Assembly: GCF_000003605.2 (NCBI RefSeq) | Contig: NW_003139318.1 | Coordinates: forward strand, 250,996-314,995 | DNA from: Saccoglossus kowalevskii | Taxonomy: Eukaryota; Hemichordata; Enteropneusta; Harrimaniidae | Direction of reading: 5' to 3' | DNA length: 64,000 bases | In this document: one piece after another, positions 22,716 through 34,983 of the stretch | Layout: each line of letters opens with the position of its first letter | Position numbering within the stretch: position 1 is the stretch's first letter | The notes under the pieces: model-generated | Seen by the model: the letters and a program-made list of their open reading frames with translations, nothing else | What the model was told of the DNA's origin: nothing | Databases searched by the model: none | Made by a program: the position numbers and the translations under genes

Positions 22716-23280
22716 GATGTAGGTGTAGTCTGCAGTTTTTGTGTAGTCTGCAAAATGTTAGTATAGTCGGCAAATTTTTGTGTAGTTTGCAAAATGTTGT
22801 GGACATCATAGTGTTGGTTCAGTCTGCAAGATGTTGGTGGTCTTCTAAATGTTTGTGTAGTCAACACAATGTTGACATAGACTGCAAAATGTTGGTGTAG
22901 TCTGCAAACTATTAGTATAGTCTGCAAAATGTTCTGTAGTTTGCAAAATGTTGTGTGAATATCATAATGTTGGCATAGACTGCAAAATGTTGGTGTAGAC
23001 TTCAAAATGTTTATGTAGTCTGCAAACTATTAGTATAGTTTGCATAATGTTTTGTAGTCTGCAAGATGTTGGTGGTCTTCTAAATGTTTGTGTAGTCAAC
23101 ACAATGTTGGTGTAGACTTCAAAATGATTGTGTAGTCTGCAAACTATTTAATTAAGTCTACACAATATTGTAGTAGTGTGCAAAATATTGGTATCGTCTA
23201 CAAAGTATGGTGTAGTCTGCAAAATGTTTTTGTAGTCGTCAAAATGTTAGCGTAGTCTACAAACTGTCTACTGTCTGCTT
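22716..23280. repeat. degenerate ~22-bp array (TGTAGTCTGCAAAATGTTGG)
   Basis: Roughly 25 imperfect units related to GTGTAGTCTGCAAAATGTTG run from the end of the 192-bp array. Higher-order blocks such as GTCTGCAAGATGTTGGTGGTCTTCTAAATGTTTG recur twice, so larger segments were also duplicated. The 98-codon minus frame rich in Cys, Thr and Gln is a reading of this repeat and not a gene. Confidence 0.9.
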
Positions 23281-23992
23281 GTTACCCATATGAAAATTGC
23301 CAAATTAATATGCATAAATTTGTATATCTAACCAAACCAGTTTTTCTTGAAGAGAAATGGACAATACAAGAAGAGATGGACAAACCAACATCAGTACAAA
23401 ATTATGTTGTGTTGAAATTAAAGAAAAAGAAAGAGAGAAAACACTTTGAAGGGGATTGTCAAATCTTGAGAAGCTCACAAAACCGCCTCGAAATATATAC
23501 TACATCATGAAGCCCATACTGAAGATAAATCCAGTAGATAAATCAAAGGGAAGTAATCAGAAAGCAAAAAAAAAAAATACCTGGCTGTTTCTCAGCGTGC
23601 CGTGATTGCCATCATGCTGAGACGGGACAAATAAAACACACGATTTATGTAGCTCATAGAACATTACAGTCATCGGATTGTATGTGTCATCCACTTTAAA
23701 CGGTTACTACATGCTCTATGCCAGGTGGGTTTGGTTGCTATGTATAATTTGGCTCTGGGTTAATCATAGAGAACGTTAAAATCGGGTAATGATCTTTGAA
23801 ACTTTTATTATTGCCCATTTTTTGGTTGATATGGAATTACACAGTACAAATAATGAATAATAAGTTAAAAGATATGAACTTTGACCTTTATATTTTATTT
23901 ATATCAACAACATTTATTAGCATTTTCTAGATATTAATTTCTGATAAATCCTTTAAACAAAAGTTTAAAAACTGGTTGCCAACATTCTACTA
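23281..23992. other. unannotated stretch
   Basis: No gene or repeat recognised. The Lys-rich frame at 23310-23510 is short and A-rich. Confidence 0.5.
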
Positions 23993-24173
23993 CTGTAAAA
24001 TCTGTATTAGAAGCCGCGACTTCTATTGAAATGGTACAATGCAACAGAGGGGATGCGGCTTCTATTAGAGCATCTACACATATGAGAAATGATGAATTTT
24101 TGGTTCTCAATTGTTCAAAAAAGAATGGGTGCGACTTCTATTAGAGATGCGGCTTCTAATACAGATTTTACGG
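23993..24173 (+). mobile_element. family B MITE copy 1
   Basis: This 181-bp element starts CTGTAAAATCTGTATTAGAAG and ends CTTCTAATACAGATTTTACGG, a ~26-bp inverted repeat with one mismatch, flanked by TA on both sides. The core is ACATATGAGAAATGATGAATTTTTGG and CTCAATTGTTCAAAAAAGAATGGGTGCG. Inverted GCGACTTCTATT/GCGGCTTCTA modules repeat inside the arms. It is non-coding. Confidence 0.93.
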
Positions 24174-24254
24174 TAGTAAGCACTATTATCCTGGGAATAA
24201 ATTAGATAAAAATGGTAAATATATTCAAAGTTTTTGTACCATTATTCCTTTGCC

Positions 24255-24501
24255 AGTGTTGCCACTGGCTCACTTTTTACGAAAGCTAACTAAATCTGGT
24301 TTGACACAAGTTTTTCACTAAGACATTGCTAGCAGCATTTTGCAAATTTTTTTGAACTTATCTACAATTTTTTTGTTAACTTTGGACAAAATGAACATGA
24401 ATTTTCAATTGGCTATATTATTGATCAAAATTGGTGAAAAAATTAGTGCAGATTTATTTTGTGAATGCTATCAGAATTGACATTGGTGTTTGAAGTGTTA
24501 A
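24255..24501 (-). mobile_element. family D MITE copy 2
   Basis: Right edge GTTTGAAGTGTTAA keeps a TTAA at 24498-24501. On the minus strand it reads TTAACACTTCAAACACCAATGTCAA..CACAAAATAAATCTG, which parallels D1 at 28478. The left end is eroded, so the start is approximate. Confidence 0.65.
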
Positions 24502-25558
24502 ACCTCTGTGACAGTCTCTTTCTATCTATCTATCTATTTCGTGACGTGTGCCACGACACGTAAAAGTCGTATGTAAATACAACTAAACTTTACACATACG
24601 AAGAAGTATGTCACCACAAATTACCATAACAGAACGTGTCATATATTTTATGTGACAAAACTAGTTGTGCTAATTCACTGGCACATTGACGCAATAGAAA
24701 ATCGTATGTTGATATAGTGATCTTAAAATAATCTGTTAAAATGAAATTCACAAAATAATGGACATAAAAGCGAAAATTCACCTACTACATGTACGTTTAT
24801 TAGTTCAAGACTTGTTATAGTATACTATTTACCAGTATAGTGAAAAAAAAGTTCTGGGTGCATTTCGATTTGAAAAGACCCCCTAACCCCCTCCCTTAGT
24901 ATCAAATGGACAACCCTTAATCTGTTTCCAGAAAAACTTTTGGCTGATATTCTTTCGCACAACATTTAAAATTACCAATCTCCTCCAAGTATGTATCGAG
25001 AATACAGAAACTTGTCAAATATCACAACACAGACTCAAGTTCAAAATCAGCAATTTACCTTTATATTTTACCAATATTTTTCTTATTTAGAAGAAATTAA
25101 ATAAAATTTGGAATAAAATTGAACCCATTCACAACGTTCAATGTTTCCTTCCGAGCGTAACTTTCACAGCTACTGGGCACCAAGAGTTGCTAAATATAAT
25201 CCCACTCACTAATTCAAAGTGTCACGTTCACAACTACTAGCTTCTGAGAGTTGCTGGGAAATGTTACACAGAGATTAGATTTAGCATGCCAAAATTCACA
25301 TCAACTTGTTGGATTTCACAATATATACCTTGCAACCAAACCTGAATGTTTTTTGTCAGTGTTCCTAAGCAAGCGAGAAATTCGCAGGTGTCTTTCAAAT
25401 TAGCACACCTGGTGTATGTTTCTGTATACATTAATCTGACACTTTGTATCCTCAAGGGTCAAAGGTTATGCACGTCACTGTTACGCTCCACCAGCACATT
25501 TTTATTAGCTCTAATGTCAACTCGCTGTCGAGTGGAACTTATCATATGAGTGATTGTC
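24502..25558. other. unannotated stretch
   Basis: Begins with a short (TCTA)n run near 24520. No gene recognised. Confidence 0.5.
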
Positions 25559-26186
25559 TGTCGTTGTCAACTTTGCCTGTGTCAACTTTTTATCTTTTCG
25601 ATTTCTTCTTAAAAACTACAAGCCTGATTGCTTTGATACTTGGTATATATGTACCTTGGGTACACCTCAATTTGATTTGTTCATTTCATGATGATATCTT
25701 CAATTCTCTAATTTAGATTAATATTTTTGTCATTTTTTGTAAAAAGAGATATTTGTTAAAAAACACAAGCAGATTGCTTTGATATTATACATTATGGTAC
25801 TTTGGGTACACCTCAATTTGATTTGTTCATTTCATGATGATATCTTCAATTCTCTAATTTAGATTAATATTTTTGTCATTTTTTGTAAAAAGAGATATTT
25901 GTTAAAAAACACAAGCAGATTGCTTTGATATTATACATAAAGGTACTACAGGTAGACCTCTTCAGATTTGTGATGATATCTTCAATTCTCTAATTTAGAT
26001 TAATATTTTTGTCATTTTTTGTAAAAAGAGATATTTGTTAAAAAACACAAGCAGATTGCTTTGATATTATACATAAAGGTACTACAGGTAGACCTCTCTC
26101 AGATTTGTTCATTTTATGATGATATCTTACTCTATATGTGCATTGCTAACAGCAGGGCTATCTCAGCCGAGAGGCTGCTTGTTCCT
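25559..26186 (+). repeat. family E interspersed repeat with internal 146-bp array
   Basis: A unique 5' part (GTCAACTTTTTATCTTTTCG, CTTCTTAAAAACTACAAGCCTGATTGC) leads into ~3.5 units marked by GATGATATCTTCAATTC at 25690, 25836, 25972 and a variant at 26118. Spacing is 146, 136 and 146 bp. The third unit lacks about 10 bp (TTCATTTCA). It ends in TGTGCATTGCTAACAG and GGCTATCTCAGCCGAGAGGCTGC. A minus-strand relative lies at 50263-50601. The 90-codon frame across the start is shared with that copy only because the DNA is repeated. The class is unknown. Confidence 0.85.
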
Positions 26187-26722
26187 TTTTTTTTAAATTC
26201 ATCAAATTATCCTAACTCCCAAAAATGAAATGAAGGTTGTTCACTCAAAATTGTATATTTAATAAAAAACATTACATGAAAATGAAAATAAAAAAATCTA
26301 CACAATTAATGCTTCTAAACAGCACAATTCGAGCAATGACACTAAAATCTTAAAATAGATATTGTTCATGAACATTTCTGTTTAATGACAGTACACCTGA
26401 GCATTTGTGTTACAGCGCCCCCACACAATATCTAAAAAAACTTTTGTTTTTTTTTACATTTTAGAAATAATTTGATTAGCAATATTTTGTCCAATTTTGA
26501 TCAAACAGAGATTAAATCTGAAACCCATATAATAACCATTCAGTGGAATACTTTGCTTCCGAAACATACAAGGAGCCTAATGTTTTAATTCTATTTTAAA
26601 ATAATGACATGTTAACTGTTGTGGCTCTTAGCCAATGTAATACAAACAAACAATTTTCATGACACAACTAGTTATGCTCATTCTGTATGAACTCCAAATG
26701 ATGCAATAGAAAATCATACATA
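26187..26722. other. unannotated stretch
   Basis: No gene recognised. Confidence 0.5.
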
Positions 26723-27031
26723 TCCTCTGGCAGGCATCCGGGTATTTTCACCGCCAGGCAACCTTCATGGTGAAAACAAAGGCTGAAAATTCCCAGAAAA
26801 CTGTATATGGTATAGTTAATGAGACTCCCTTGAAAAGTGTATCAAGATTACCCCTACTAGTGTAACATTCAGTTGCCCAGGATTAGTTGAGTTTGTGGTG
26901 TTTCCTCGACTTTAGCTGTTTTCACCGGCATTCCACAGCAGCTCACACAGAGCCCATAGAAATACATGGTACTGAGTGGTGCGCCTTAGCAAAATAGAAC
27001 ATTGTGTGACGTATAGCTCCGCTCCCAAAGA
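26723..27031 (-). mobile_element. family H MITE copy 3, degraded
   Basis: Inverted relative of the copies at 9058 and 30209. It reads TCCTCTGGCAGGCATCCGGG, TTTTCACCGCCAGGCAACC, GCTGTTTTCACCGGCATTCCACAGC, GAGCCCATAGAAATACATGG, GTGACGTATAGCTCCGCTCCC in that order. TA precedes the left end, but the right target duplication is lost. Many CpG positions are now TG or CA, so this is the oldest of the three copies. Confidence 0.85.
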
Positions 27032-28477
27032 CAGTTTTTCATCAAAAACATTCTTTTGGTAAATTACACTTCTCATATTTTATATTTAACACAAAATGAG
27101 TCTAAAACGAAGGATATCGAGTGTCAGAAGCATTTAGTTTTTACGTTTTTTAAAAGTCACCTACAGCCACATAAATCTTTATATTTCCCTGAAGACTACT
27201 TCCCCTAGTAGTCAATAAACTGACCCAACTTGAGTTTTGAAATTCCATTGTGACTCAAAACCCCTGCAAAATCAGTTCTGTTAGAGGGTGCACTGATAGA
27301 AACTAGTTTTATTTTCGCACAATTGCAGAGCCTGGCAAACCAGCAGCCATTTTTGAGCGAAGTACATATGTATACTTAACTTTGAAAAGATTTGCATGTT
27401 TTTGTCAATCTTTATAGGCATTACTGCTTTTATTCCAGACACAATTGTCATTTACATAAATATCTATATTTATACTATAAACGGAATAATTTACATTAAA
27501 AAAAATCACAGAGGGATTTTTGAGGGTGACACACTTTTTGAACGGCGCCGGTAATGATTAGATGTAATTACTTCACATTCAGTTCAGTATAATTTGTCGA
27601 TTCATTCATCTGAGCGTTAATTCAGTGGTCAACAAAGCGGAAAAACACATCGCTAAACCCAGCTTGCTTTAATTTTAGTAATTACAAGATTACTTTCAAT
27701 ACGGGCAGCTTGTGACAGTTCATTTACGTTTCTTTTGTTCGAGTAACGTCTTATTCGCATTTGCGATATTAGATTCATCAATCCATGTGGCGTTGGCGAT
27801 TTCGAGTGAAACTTAGCGTAATCGTCACTAGCATGCTCATTTCATCCAATCATTTGGATCGTCCTGCTTGAAAGCCATACTGAAAAAAAGATTCGTTTTG
27901 CTCGCATGCATTAAATACATTACTATATACTAAATTATAGAAATTTTAATTTAATTTTAAACTTTAATTCAACATTTTTGATATTCGACTTGCAAATTCA
28001 GTGAGTGAGCTAGGGTTGATGAAGTAGTTAGTGGAATGAATCTTCTAATCAGTAAAAGTTGAGTTTTGTTTTAAAGCGTGGAGTCATCACCCTGGCATGC
28101 AACAGACAGCCATATTGTGTCATTGTTTAAAAACAAGTGTCTACCCATTAGCCTTTGCATTTTTAGCGTGCATTGTTATTAATGTCGCTTAGTACTCAAT
28201 ACCCACTTTAATTAAAGCATGATTTATTACAATCCAACTACGTAGAAATAACTAACAGATAATCCTAGCATTTAGAGTGTGGCCTAGATACATGTACCAA
28301 GATCATGGTACCCTCAAAAATTTGTTTTTCTTGTCTGTATTGCAGTGGAAACACACACTTCCATATGGTACATATACAAGCCTATACGTGACGTCATTCT
28401 CACCACCACCATTGAACACAGACCCAAGCCCTTGATTAACCGCCTTTTAGAAAATAATTCAAACAAAATTTTTGTTA
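27032..28477. other. long repeat-free stretch
   Basis: No repeat family of this window falls in 27.05-28.45 kb and no gene is recognised. It has somewhat more CpG than its surroundings (for example GGCGTTGGCGATTTCGAGTG near 27790). Being free of transposons, it is one of the better places to look for conserved non-coding sequence. Confidence 0.45.
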
Positions 28478-28711
28478 TTAACCCTCTGAATGCCAATGTC
28501 AACTTCAGGTACCATCCACAAAATAGGTACATTTATAGTCTGCCTTTTTTCACACAAAATTTTGATGAAAATTTCAACTTTTTTGATCAAAAACTAAAAA
28601 CAATTTTCTGTTTGGTCCAAAATTAAGATTGAATTCAGTGAAAATTACAGTAAATGTGAACAAATTTACGTTATTTTGAGCAGGAAAAAAATTTGGCACT
28701 GAAAAGTTTAA
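28478..28711 (+). mobile_element. family D MITE copy 1, TTAA-flanked
   Basis: TTAA edges at 28478-28481 and 28708-28711, with ends CCCTCTGAATGCCAATGTC and TTTGGCACTGAAAAGT. The segment CCACAAAATAGG..TTTATAGTCTGCC is shared with family C (CACAAAATAGTCC..TTTATAGTCTGCA), so D is a diverged branch of the same TTAA-targeting group. Short frames on both strands here are chance. Confidence 0.72.
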
Positions 28712-30208
28712 ACGAGCAGTCACAAAAAAATCACTCATAACATTTTCAAGATTTATCAAGATTACTCTCTGATTTACAATGCCACAAGATCTTCAGAAAA
28801 TCACAAAATAATTAATAATATGATAAAATAACACTTAAATCTCTTGCTTTGGTTTTTTTTTCTACACAAGAGTAACAGCAAGGAAGGAAAAAAAAAAGTC
28901 TTTACCTAAAACTGATCATAAGTCATGAGATGGGAAATGAAGTGCAGTCACATGATTTGCACATCACTGAGATAGACTCAGAAGATTGGTGTTATCAATC
29001 TTTCTCAAAGCCTGAGGCAGGAACTCCTGTTTCTATCTGTACATTAAAAGCAAACAGAAAGAAATTCACGATCTGCATGTCGTAATTTTCAAACGAACAA
29101 TCTGCAAACATCAATTTACGAGATCATTCGGATGCGGTTGACATGGCAACCAGAATTTATGCTTCAGGTTATCCAAATACTTGTGTTTTACCGCTGTGAC
29201 GAATTTCTAGCCTGCTAAATTATCGATCATAAAAAAGAAGTTTTCAGTCTTGTGCATTGCATCAAGGGAAACATTCAACAATAAAAACATTTGCATATTA
29301 TAAAACCCAAAAACAACAAACATTTGAAATTTAATTCAATCTATATTTTAGTGACTGAAACACAATGCATGGAACGAGAGACATAATTGCATATGTTTAA
29401 CACCCACATTTATGAACAGAATTTCCAGTAAAACAAATTACATAATATTTGTTGAACATAGAAGCCGAATGATCAATGCCAACTTATTCTAGAACATTCT
29501 ACAGTAGTAGAAATAACTTTTTTAACAAAAGCACAAGAACATTTTTCACGAAATTACGATTGATTTGCGTTACATCATCACCATCTCATGAATATGCATG
29601 AGCACGTTTCATTTGACCAAAAAAATCAGTAGTCAAAAACTGGAATAGAAAATGATGTATTATTCATGACTTTTGTGGCCTGGAAATAATTTTGCAGTGT
29701 CATTGTACAGGAAGTAAACTTCACAAAGATTCATAAAAAAAAGTCACTGAAAAGCTGCAACAAGAAGATGCATATAAAGTAGAAGAGATCTGTCCATGTT
29801 GTTCATGTTTGATCCGTTTTACTCATTGAACAATGTTCTAAGGTTACGGCAGTGCAGTTCAGTTAGAAAATCTCATAATCATAACTAATGCTATTAACAA
29901 AAAAATTGAAAAACTTTAATTTATCATCTAATTGAAAAAAAGTATGTATCAATATGGAAACAATAATTGATTGTAAAAATTATTACATTCAAGTTAGGTT
30001 TCATGTTTCATGGCACATTGGAGTAATATTTTCCCATCTAAAAAACAAACCAAAATGGATCATTGCACTTGATGATACAAACTGATCAATCAATAATATG
30101 AAAATGCTAGAGGTACATGTACATGATAACGTTTAGTAGCAAAGAAAGCTACTCTCATTATGATGGAGTATGTGATAGATAGGTGACATCATCCGGCTAT
30201 CATTTATA
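28712..30208. other. unannotated AT-rich stretch
   Basis: No gene or known repeat. Contains an X-box-like GTTGACATGGCAAC at 29137 with one mismatch to consensus. Confidence 0.5.
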
Positions 30209-30534
30209 TCCTCGGGGGCGGAGCTACGTCACAGACGTTCTACGTTGCTAAAACGCGCATCACTGTACCACGTATTTCTATGAGCGTTGTGCGCGCTGCT
30301 GTGGAACGCCGGTGGAGCCGGTGAAAATTCAAGAAAACAACACAAACTCAACTTTAAAGTACTCCTGAACAACCAAATTCATATATGTTACACACGTAGG
30401 GCTAATCTTGTTACACTGTTCAGGGGACTCTCAACAACCATCGCAAAGTAACGTTTTCTGCGAGTTTTTGATCTTTGTTTTCACCGCGAGGGTTGCCAGG
30501 CGGTAGAAAATGCCCGGATGTCCGCCCCCGAGGA
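30209..30534 (+). mobile_element. family H MITE copy 2
   Basis: This 326-bp element has near-perfect inverted ends TCCTCGGGGGCGGA and TCCGCCCCCGAGGA, flanked by TA on both sides. It is close to copy 1 throughout but carries an additional GTTGTGCGCGCTGC-type segment in the left half. The preserved CpG content suggests recent insertion. Confidence 0.94.
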
Positions 30535-30632
30535 TACATATATGTCTGAGCATACATGTGAAGTGTATTCTGCTACAGGAACCATTTAGTGACACAGTTG
30601 CTGTGTGACAATCTTCCTAACATACTGGCATT

Positions 30633-30897
30633 TAAAGGGCAGTGGCGATAAACATTGATTTTTCCCATAATTCAATGCTTCTAATGGAATCGCAAGTACC
30701 GATACAAGTTTTGACCTGGCGTGACATGCAAGATTACCGCTGGTGACTTCGTCGATACCTTTTGACCACCTAACAAATTACCTAGACTTAAAGCTTGGTA
30801 ACGTTTTAGCTTGTACCGGTACTCGTTGGTCTGCGCAACAGTCAAAGTCTCCATCTTTGTTTATATGAGACACTTATTTCGCACATGCGTGGTGCGA
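30633..30897 (+). mobile_element. family T MITE copy 4, 3'-truncated
   Basis: Begins TTTAAAGGGCAGTGGCGATAAACATTG and follows copy 2 through CAAGTTTTGACCTGG, ACTTCGTCGATACCTTTTGACC, TTAAAGCTTGG, GTACTCGTTGGTCTG and CACATGCGTGGTGCGAG. The expected right inverted end (CCCTTTA) is absent. The copy also lacks the segment between the left end and GATAAAC found in copies 1 and 2. Confidence 0.78.
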
Positions 30898-31573
30898 GAA
30901 AACAGTTTTGAAAACGGTCTGCAAGCTTAAGATGGTACTTCTTAAAAAAGTATTGCGAGTGATTGGGGGAGCTAATTAATATTAAAATCTTTTCGAAATG
31001 ATATGAATTTAGAGAGTGATACATGTAATTAGTTTTTCTGGGTTGTTTTGATTTGGGGATTTTGAGTGATCACTTTCTTTAGAAGGTAAGGTCTACATTA
31101 TGCCAATTCAATGAGCTATCCCGGCAACAAGGCACTGGTCAAACATGGACCCATGGATCTTCAATTTTACACATTTTCATATAATTATATAATTGATTAT
31201 TAATAAATACATAAATTCCTTGGGAAAATTAAAAAGTATCTCCTGCCAAATTTGTGTACATTGTTTGAAAGCCTCCAGAAACCTCCAAAATGTATGAAAA
31301 AACCAGTAGGCAATGTGTTAATAGAAGGGCACTCTTTGAGATTAGCTTTTCCTATTAAAATTCACATTCAAAAATGATTCCCGACCAGTGCAGCTTAATC
31401 AAGTCAAGCACACTTGGGCTACACTGCACAATCATACAGTAGCGGCAATGTAAATTCTGATCACATGCCCCAAGCAACAAATACAATATTAGTGGCAATT
31501 CAATTTGTGTACTAAAAACAATGTTTGAAATATTTTTGTGTTAGACGTATATATAATAAATTTAGTAATAATA
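30898..31573. other. unannotated stretch
   Basis: No gene or repeat recognised. Confidence 0.5.
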
Positions 31574-31780
31574 CTGTAAAGGGGTTAATTATTCACTGGG
31601 TTTTAATTTAGCTTATTTCGCTGACTGGAAAATGCGCTAAATTAAAACCCAGTGAATATGTAAAATTTAGCATAGAACACATTATCTAAATGATAAAACC
31701 GTGAATTTAAACCCCACTGAATATGCCTGAAATGGTAAATCAGCGAAATTTTAACCCAGTGAAAATTAGTCATTTTACAG
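31574..31780 (+). mobile_element. family A-related MITE
   Basis: This 207-bp element has ends CTGTAAAGGGGTTAATTATTC and TAGTCATTTTACAG, flanked by TA. The architecture matches family A: the same length, the same CTGTA termini and an interior of inverted CAGCGAAATT / CCCAGTGAAAATT modules. The modules themselves differ (AACCCAGTGAA replaces CCAGCGAA). This is a sister family rather than an eroded A copy. Confidence 0.82.
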
Positions 31781-32443
31781 TATATTTATTGAATTCTTAA
31801 AAATAGCTTACATCGGTTAACAGCGTTAAAAGGCTAGACAGTGTGACAGTTATCGGCACTAGGGCTTGAACTTCGCCGAGACATCAAAAGACATTGCCTT
31901 GATGACCCAATGAGTTTGCCTTGGTGCTTTTTTGATATCCATTTTATAAATTTTGGCTTAGAAAATTGGTGCCCTCTCAACTCTCAAGCTCAAGCTCCGC
32001 CACACTTGTGTTTCATGACTTTTTTTAAATGTAGAATTTGTAAAAGTGTTGGTATGTATTGCGTATACAGCATGTTTTCAGAAAGGCAGTATTCCATAGG
32101 CGTACTCTAAAACACCAATACAACATAGTATATGCAGTCACTACTCTCGTCACCATATAGAAGACGAAATACATTTACATATGATATGCTCTAAATACCA
32201 AAACCATCAAACTGATATACTTCCAAACGTAGTTTCCATCTGCAATCACAAATGACCAACAAAAATTCATATACTTGAATGGAAAGTACTAACAAAAATA
32301 TAATATTATTGGTTAATTTTAACATTTTCTTGTTTTGACTAATTTTCTTTTGTATCATTATTTGTTGTTTGTATTTCATCTTTATTGCTATAAACTGATA
32401 GAAACACTGATATATTTCTATCGATGCAATAAAGTTATTATTA

Positions 32444-32690
32444 TTTTTATTATTATTATAATGCCATTATTATAAACATGGATATGCTATTGTGGCGCAA
32501 ACGTAACCAATCATACTTAGTCGCAGAACCATCAGTAAACAAATCACAGCTAGTGGCTTTATTATTATTATTATTATTGAAATGCAATTATTATAAACAT
32601 GAATATGCTATTGTGATGCAACCGTAACCAAGGTTACCTAAAGTCACAGGATCATAAGTTAACAAATCACAGCTGAAACCTGCATACCTG
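32444..32690. repeat. two-copy 121-bp tandem duplication
   Basis: TATAAACATGRATATGCTATTGTG occurs at 32471 and 32592. The following GCAACGTAACC, AGTCRCAG and AACAAATCACAGCT segments are in the same order. Each copy is preceded by an (ATT)n run that differs in length between copies. Confidence 0.85.
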
Positions 32691-33864
32691 GGCTACAATG
32701 TTGATGATTAATTTACCTGAAAAATCTATTCACCTTACATGTGTATACTCAGCCTAAAACCATAAAATGTTACTATTTTAATGTTCTCACTTTGCGTAAT
32801 TTCAATTTCCCCTGTTTTGCGACTGTGAAATTGATTTCTCAAAGTGCACAGACACCTTGAAGATATTTTGAAAGCAAGCCATTGTTCTCTCTGTCACAAT
32901 AAATCTAGTAACCATGACGATAGTATATTTTATCAATATTTTCATCACGTATAGATAGTAAAACTCGATTGCAATTGACAAAATCGTAAATTTTCAAAAA
33001 ACAACTACCATGATACCTGTCATCATTTTTAAAAGCCAAATATAACAGTGATATTGTGTTTTCTGATTTTTTGGCTTGAGTAAATTTATATCAAAACAAT
33101 TATGCAAATTTATTATTAGACACTGCAACTGATTAATCATATAAAGTATTATTTTTCCATGATACTAATAAATCAAACAACTGTATTTTGTGCAGCCATG
33201 GAGGTAAAAGACAGCAGCCAATAGCTACGGTCATTTGGCTGTTTAAAAAATTTAGGAAATCAGAAGTACAATGACTGACTATTTATTTTTATTATTATAT
33301 GAATTGTATTTTATTACTAACGTTTTATTGCTGATAACCAATGAAACTATTCCCAAGGATGCAATAAATTTATTATTATTTATATTTGGCATGCGTAACT
33401 GCAAACAACTACAGTTGTTCTGACACTAACAGGCACTAAATGACCCAATGTCCTGAACGATCAGTGGTTGATTCATTCATGACCGAAGCATCAGTCTATT
33501 AAAACTCAGTGAAAGCACTTTGGTGACAAGAAAGTTTAGGTCAAAGATATAATCAGAGAATTAAATCATGATTACGAAAGTTGACTACATAACAGTGTAC
33601 AATTAATATGGGTCATTGTGAACAGAACACCAGGTATTCGTATTTTGTGCAACCAAGGTCTGGAATTGTCCTTTCTTTAACCCGATGGAATGTCACTAAA
33701 TGACTTGTGTCATTCATTCTAGTGTAACTGTAGCTAATACGTCACCATTGGCAATGTGCTAACATTGAAAAATTCACATCCCTATTTCCCTAAAAAGTAA
33801 ACAGCGCCACCACAGGCAGTTCAAGGATACAGTAAAAGCATGATTTGTAATATCAAATTATATA
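32691..33864. other. unannotated AT-rich stretch
   Basis: No gene or known repeat recognised. Confidence 0.5.
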
Positions 33865-34178
33865 CTGTGGAATACTTTATTTTCGCTGGAATTAATTTTC
33901 GCTGAAAAGGTTTTTTGGGCGTTTTGCTTTTGAATTTATTTTCACTGATTTTTGATGAGTTTAATGTGAAATATAGGAAAAAAAGTATATTCGCTGGATT
34001 TTATTTTCACGGAATCATCCCTTCAGCGAAAATANNNNNNNNNNNNNNNNNNNNNNNNNNNNNNNNNNNNNNNNNNNNNNNNNNAAAAAGTATATTCGCT
34101 GGATTTTATTTTCACGGAATCATCCCTTCAGCGAAAATAGCGAAAATAAATTCCAAGCGAAAATAAAGTATTCTACAG
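33865..34178 (-). mobile_element. family A MITE copy 3, interrupted by an assembly gap
   Basis: Ends CTGTGGAATACTTTATTTTCGC and AAAGTATTCTACAG, flanked by TA. The interior is inverted relative to A1. A run of 50 N lies inside, with the same 55 bases on both sides. Removing the N run and one duplicate leaves 209 bp, matching A1 (208 bp). The apparent extra length is therefore almost certainly an assembly error. The 83-codon frame spanning the gap is meaningless. Confidence 0.9.
34035..34084. other. 50-N assembly gap, probably false
   Basis: Exactly 50 N. The bases at 33980-34034 are identical to those at 34085-34139, ending GCGAAAATA on the left and GCGAAAATAG on the right. The contig ends should have been merged by overlap. 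Confidence 0.97.
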
Positions 34179-34775
34179 TATCGCAGTTTGTTTTTTTGCT
34201 GATGGATTCTCTGACATATCATCATACACTATGGCAATTTGTACACATACAAAGGGAATATGGGACTATCGACTATTCATACTGTTTTCGCTATTTTTTA
34301 TATAAAGCTGTTGCTACTAATAAACTTCCCAATCACCTCCAATTTATAGCACTTGGAATCAATAAGCCAGAAATTATACAATTCTGAATGATTGGTACTT
34401 TTCAACAAGCAAAACAAGGCGGTGATGACGGATATTAAAACCATAGGTGAAATAAATCACTATTATAACAACTAAACATGTCATTTTTATTAGCTGCTTA
34501 ACGACTAGAACATTACATTAATTCTGAAAATCTCACACCCCTTGATGATGTCATTGAGACACTTTTATTATCATATTTGTGGCAAATTGTTAATACATTA
34601 ATAAAATATTAATAAATCTGATGATAAATTATCAGTGGTGAAGTCTGGTAATCTGAATTCATTCATCGGATTAAATGGATTTCTGATTGTTAAATCAATC
34701 TTTCTACATTTTATAAATATTAATCATAAAGCATTACTACATTACTATGTGGTTCAGCAAATTATCATTTTCAAG

Positions 34776-34983
34776 GAATATTTTTTAAAAAAACCATGCC
34801 CACTTTTGTGAAACCACGCCCAAATTGTTACTCGTTGTTCGAGTTACTAAATGTGAACATTCAACAAAAACAAAAATATATGTTGCCCATAACTCAAAGT
34901 TCCGTCAACTGTTAATTGAACATTGAGTTACATTTTGGGCGTGATTTTGCAAAGGTGGGTGTAGTTTCTAAAATATGAGCGTG
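34776..34983. mobile_element. foldback element with ~70-bp arms
   Basis: The left arm (CATGCCCACTTTTGTG, CCACGCCCAAATTGTTACTC, ending near 34847) is the imperfect inverse of the right arm (GAGTTACATTTTGGGCGTG, GCAAAGGTGGGTGTAG, starting near 34912). The arms extend outward through A/T-rich sequence to about 34776 and 34983, with TA-like flanks. No second copy was found in this window. Confidence 0.72.

Noticed and set aside
22709-23005. 98-codon minus frame rich in Cys and Thr
   Set aside because: It is a direct reading of the degenerate 22-bp tandem array.
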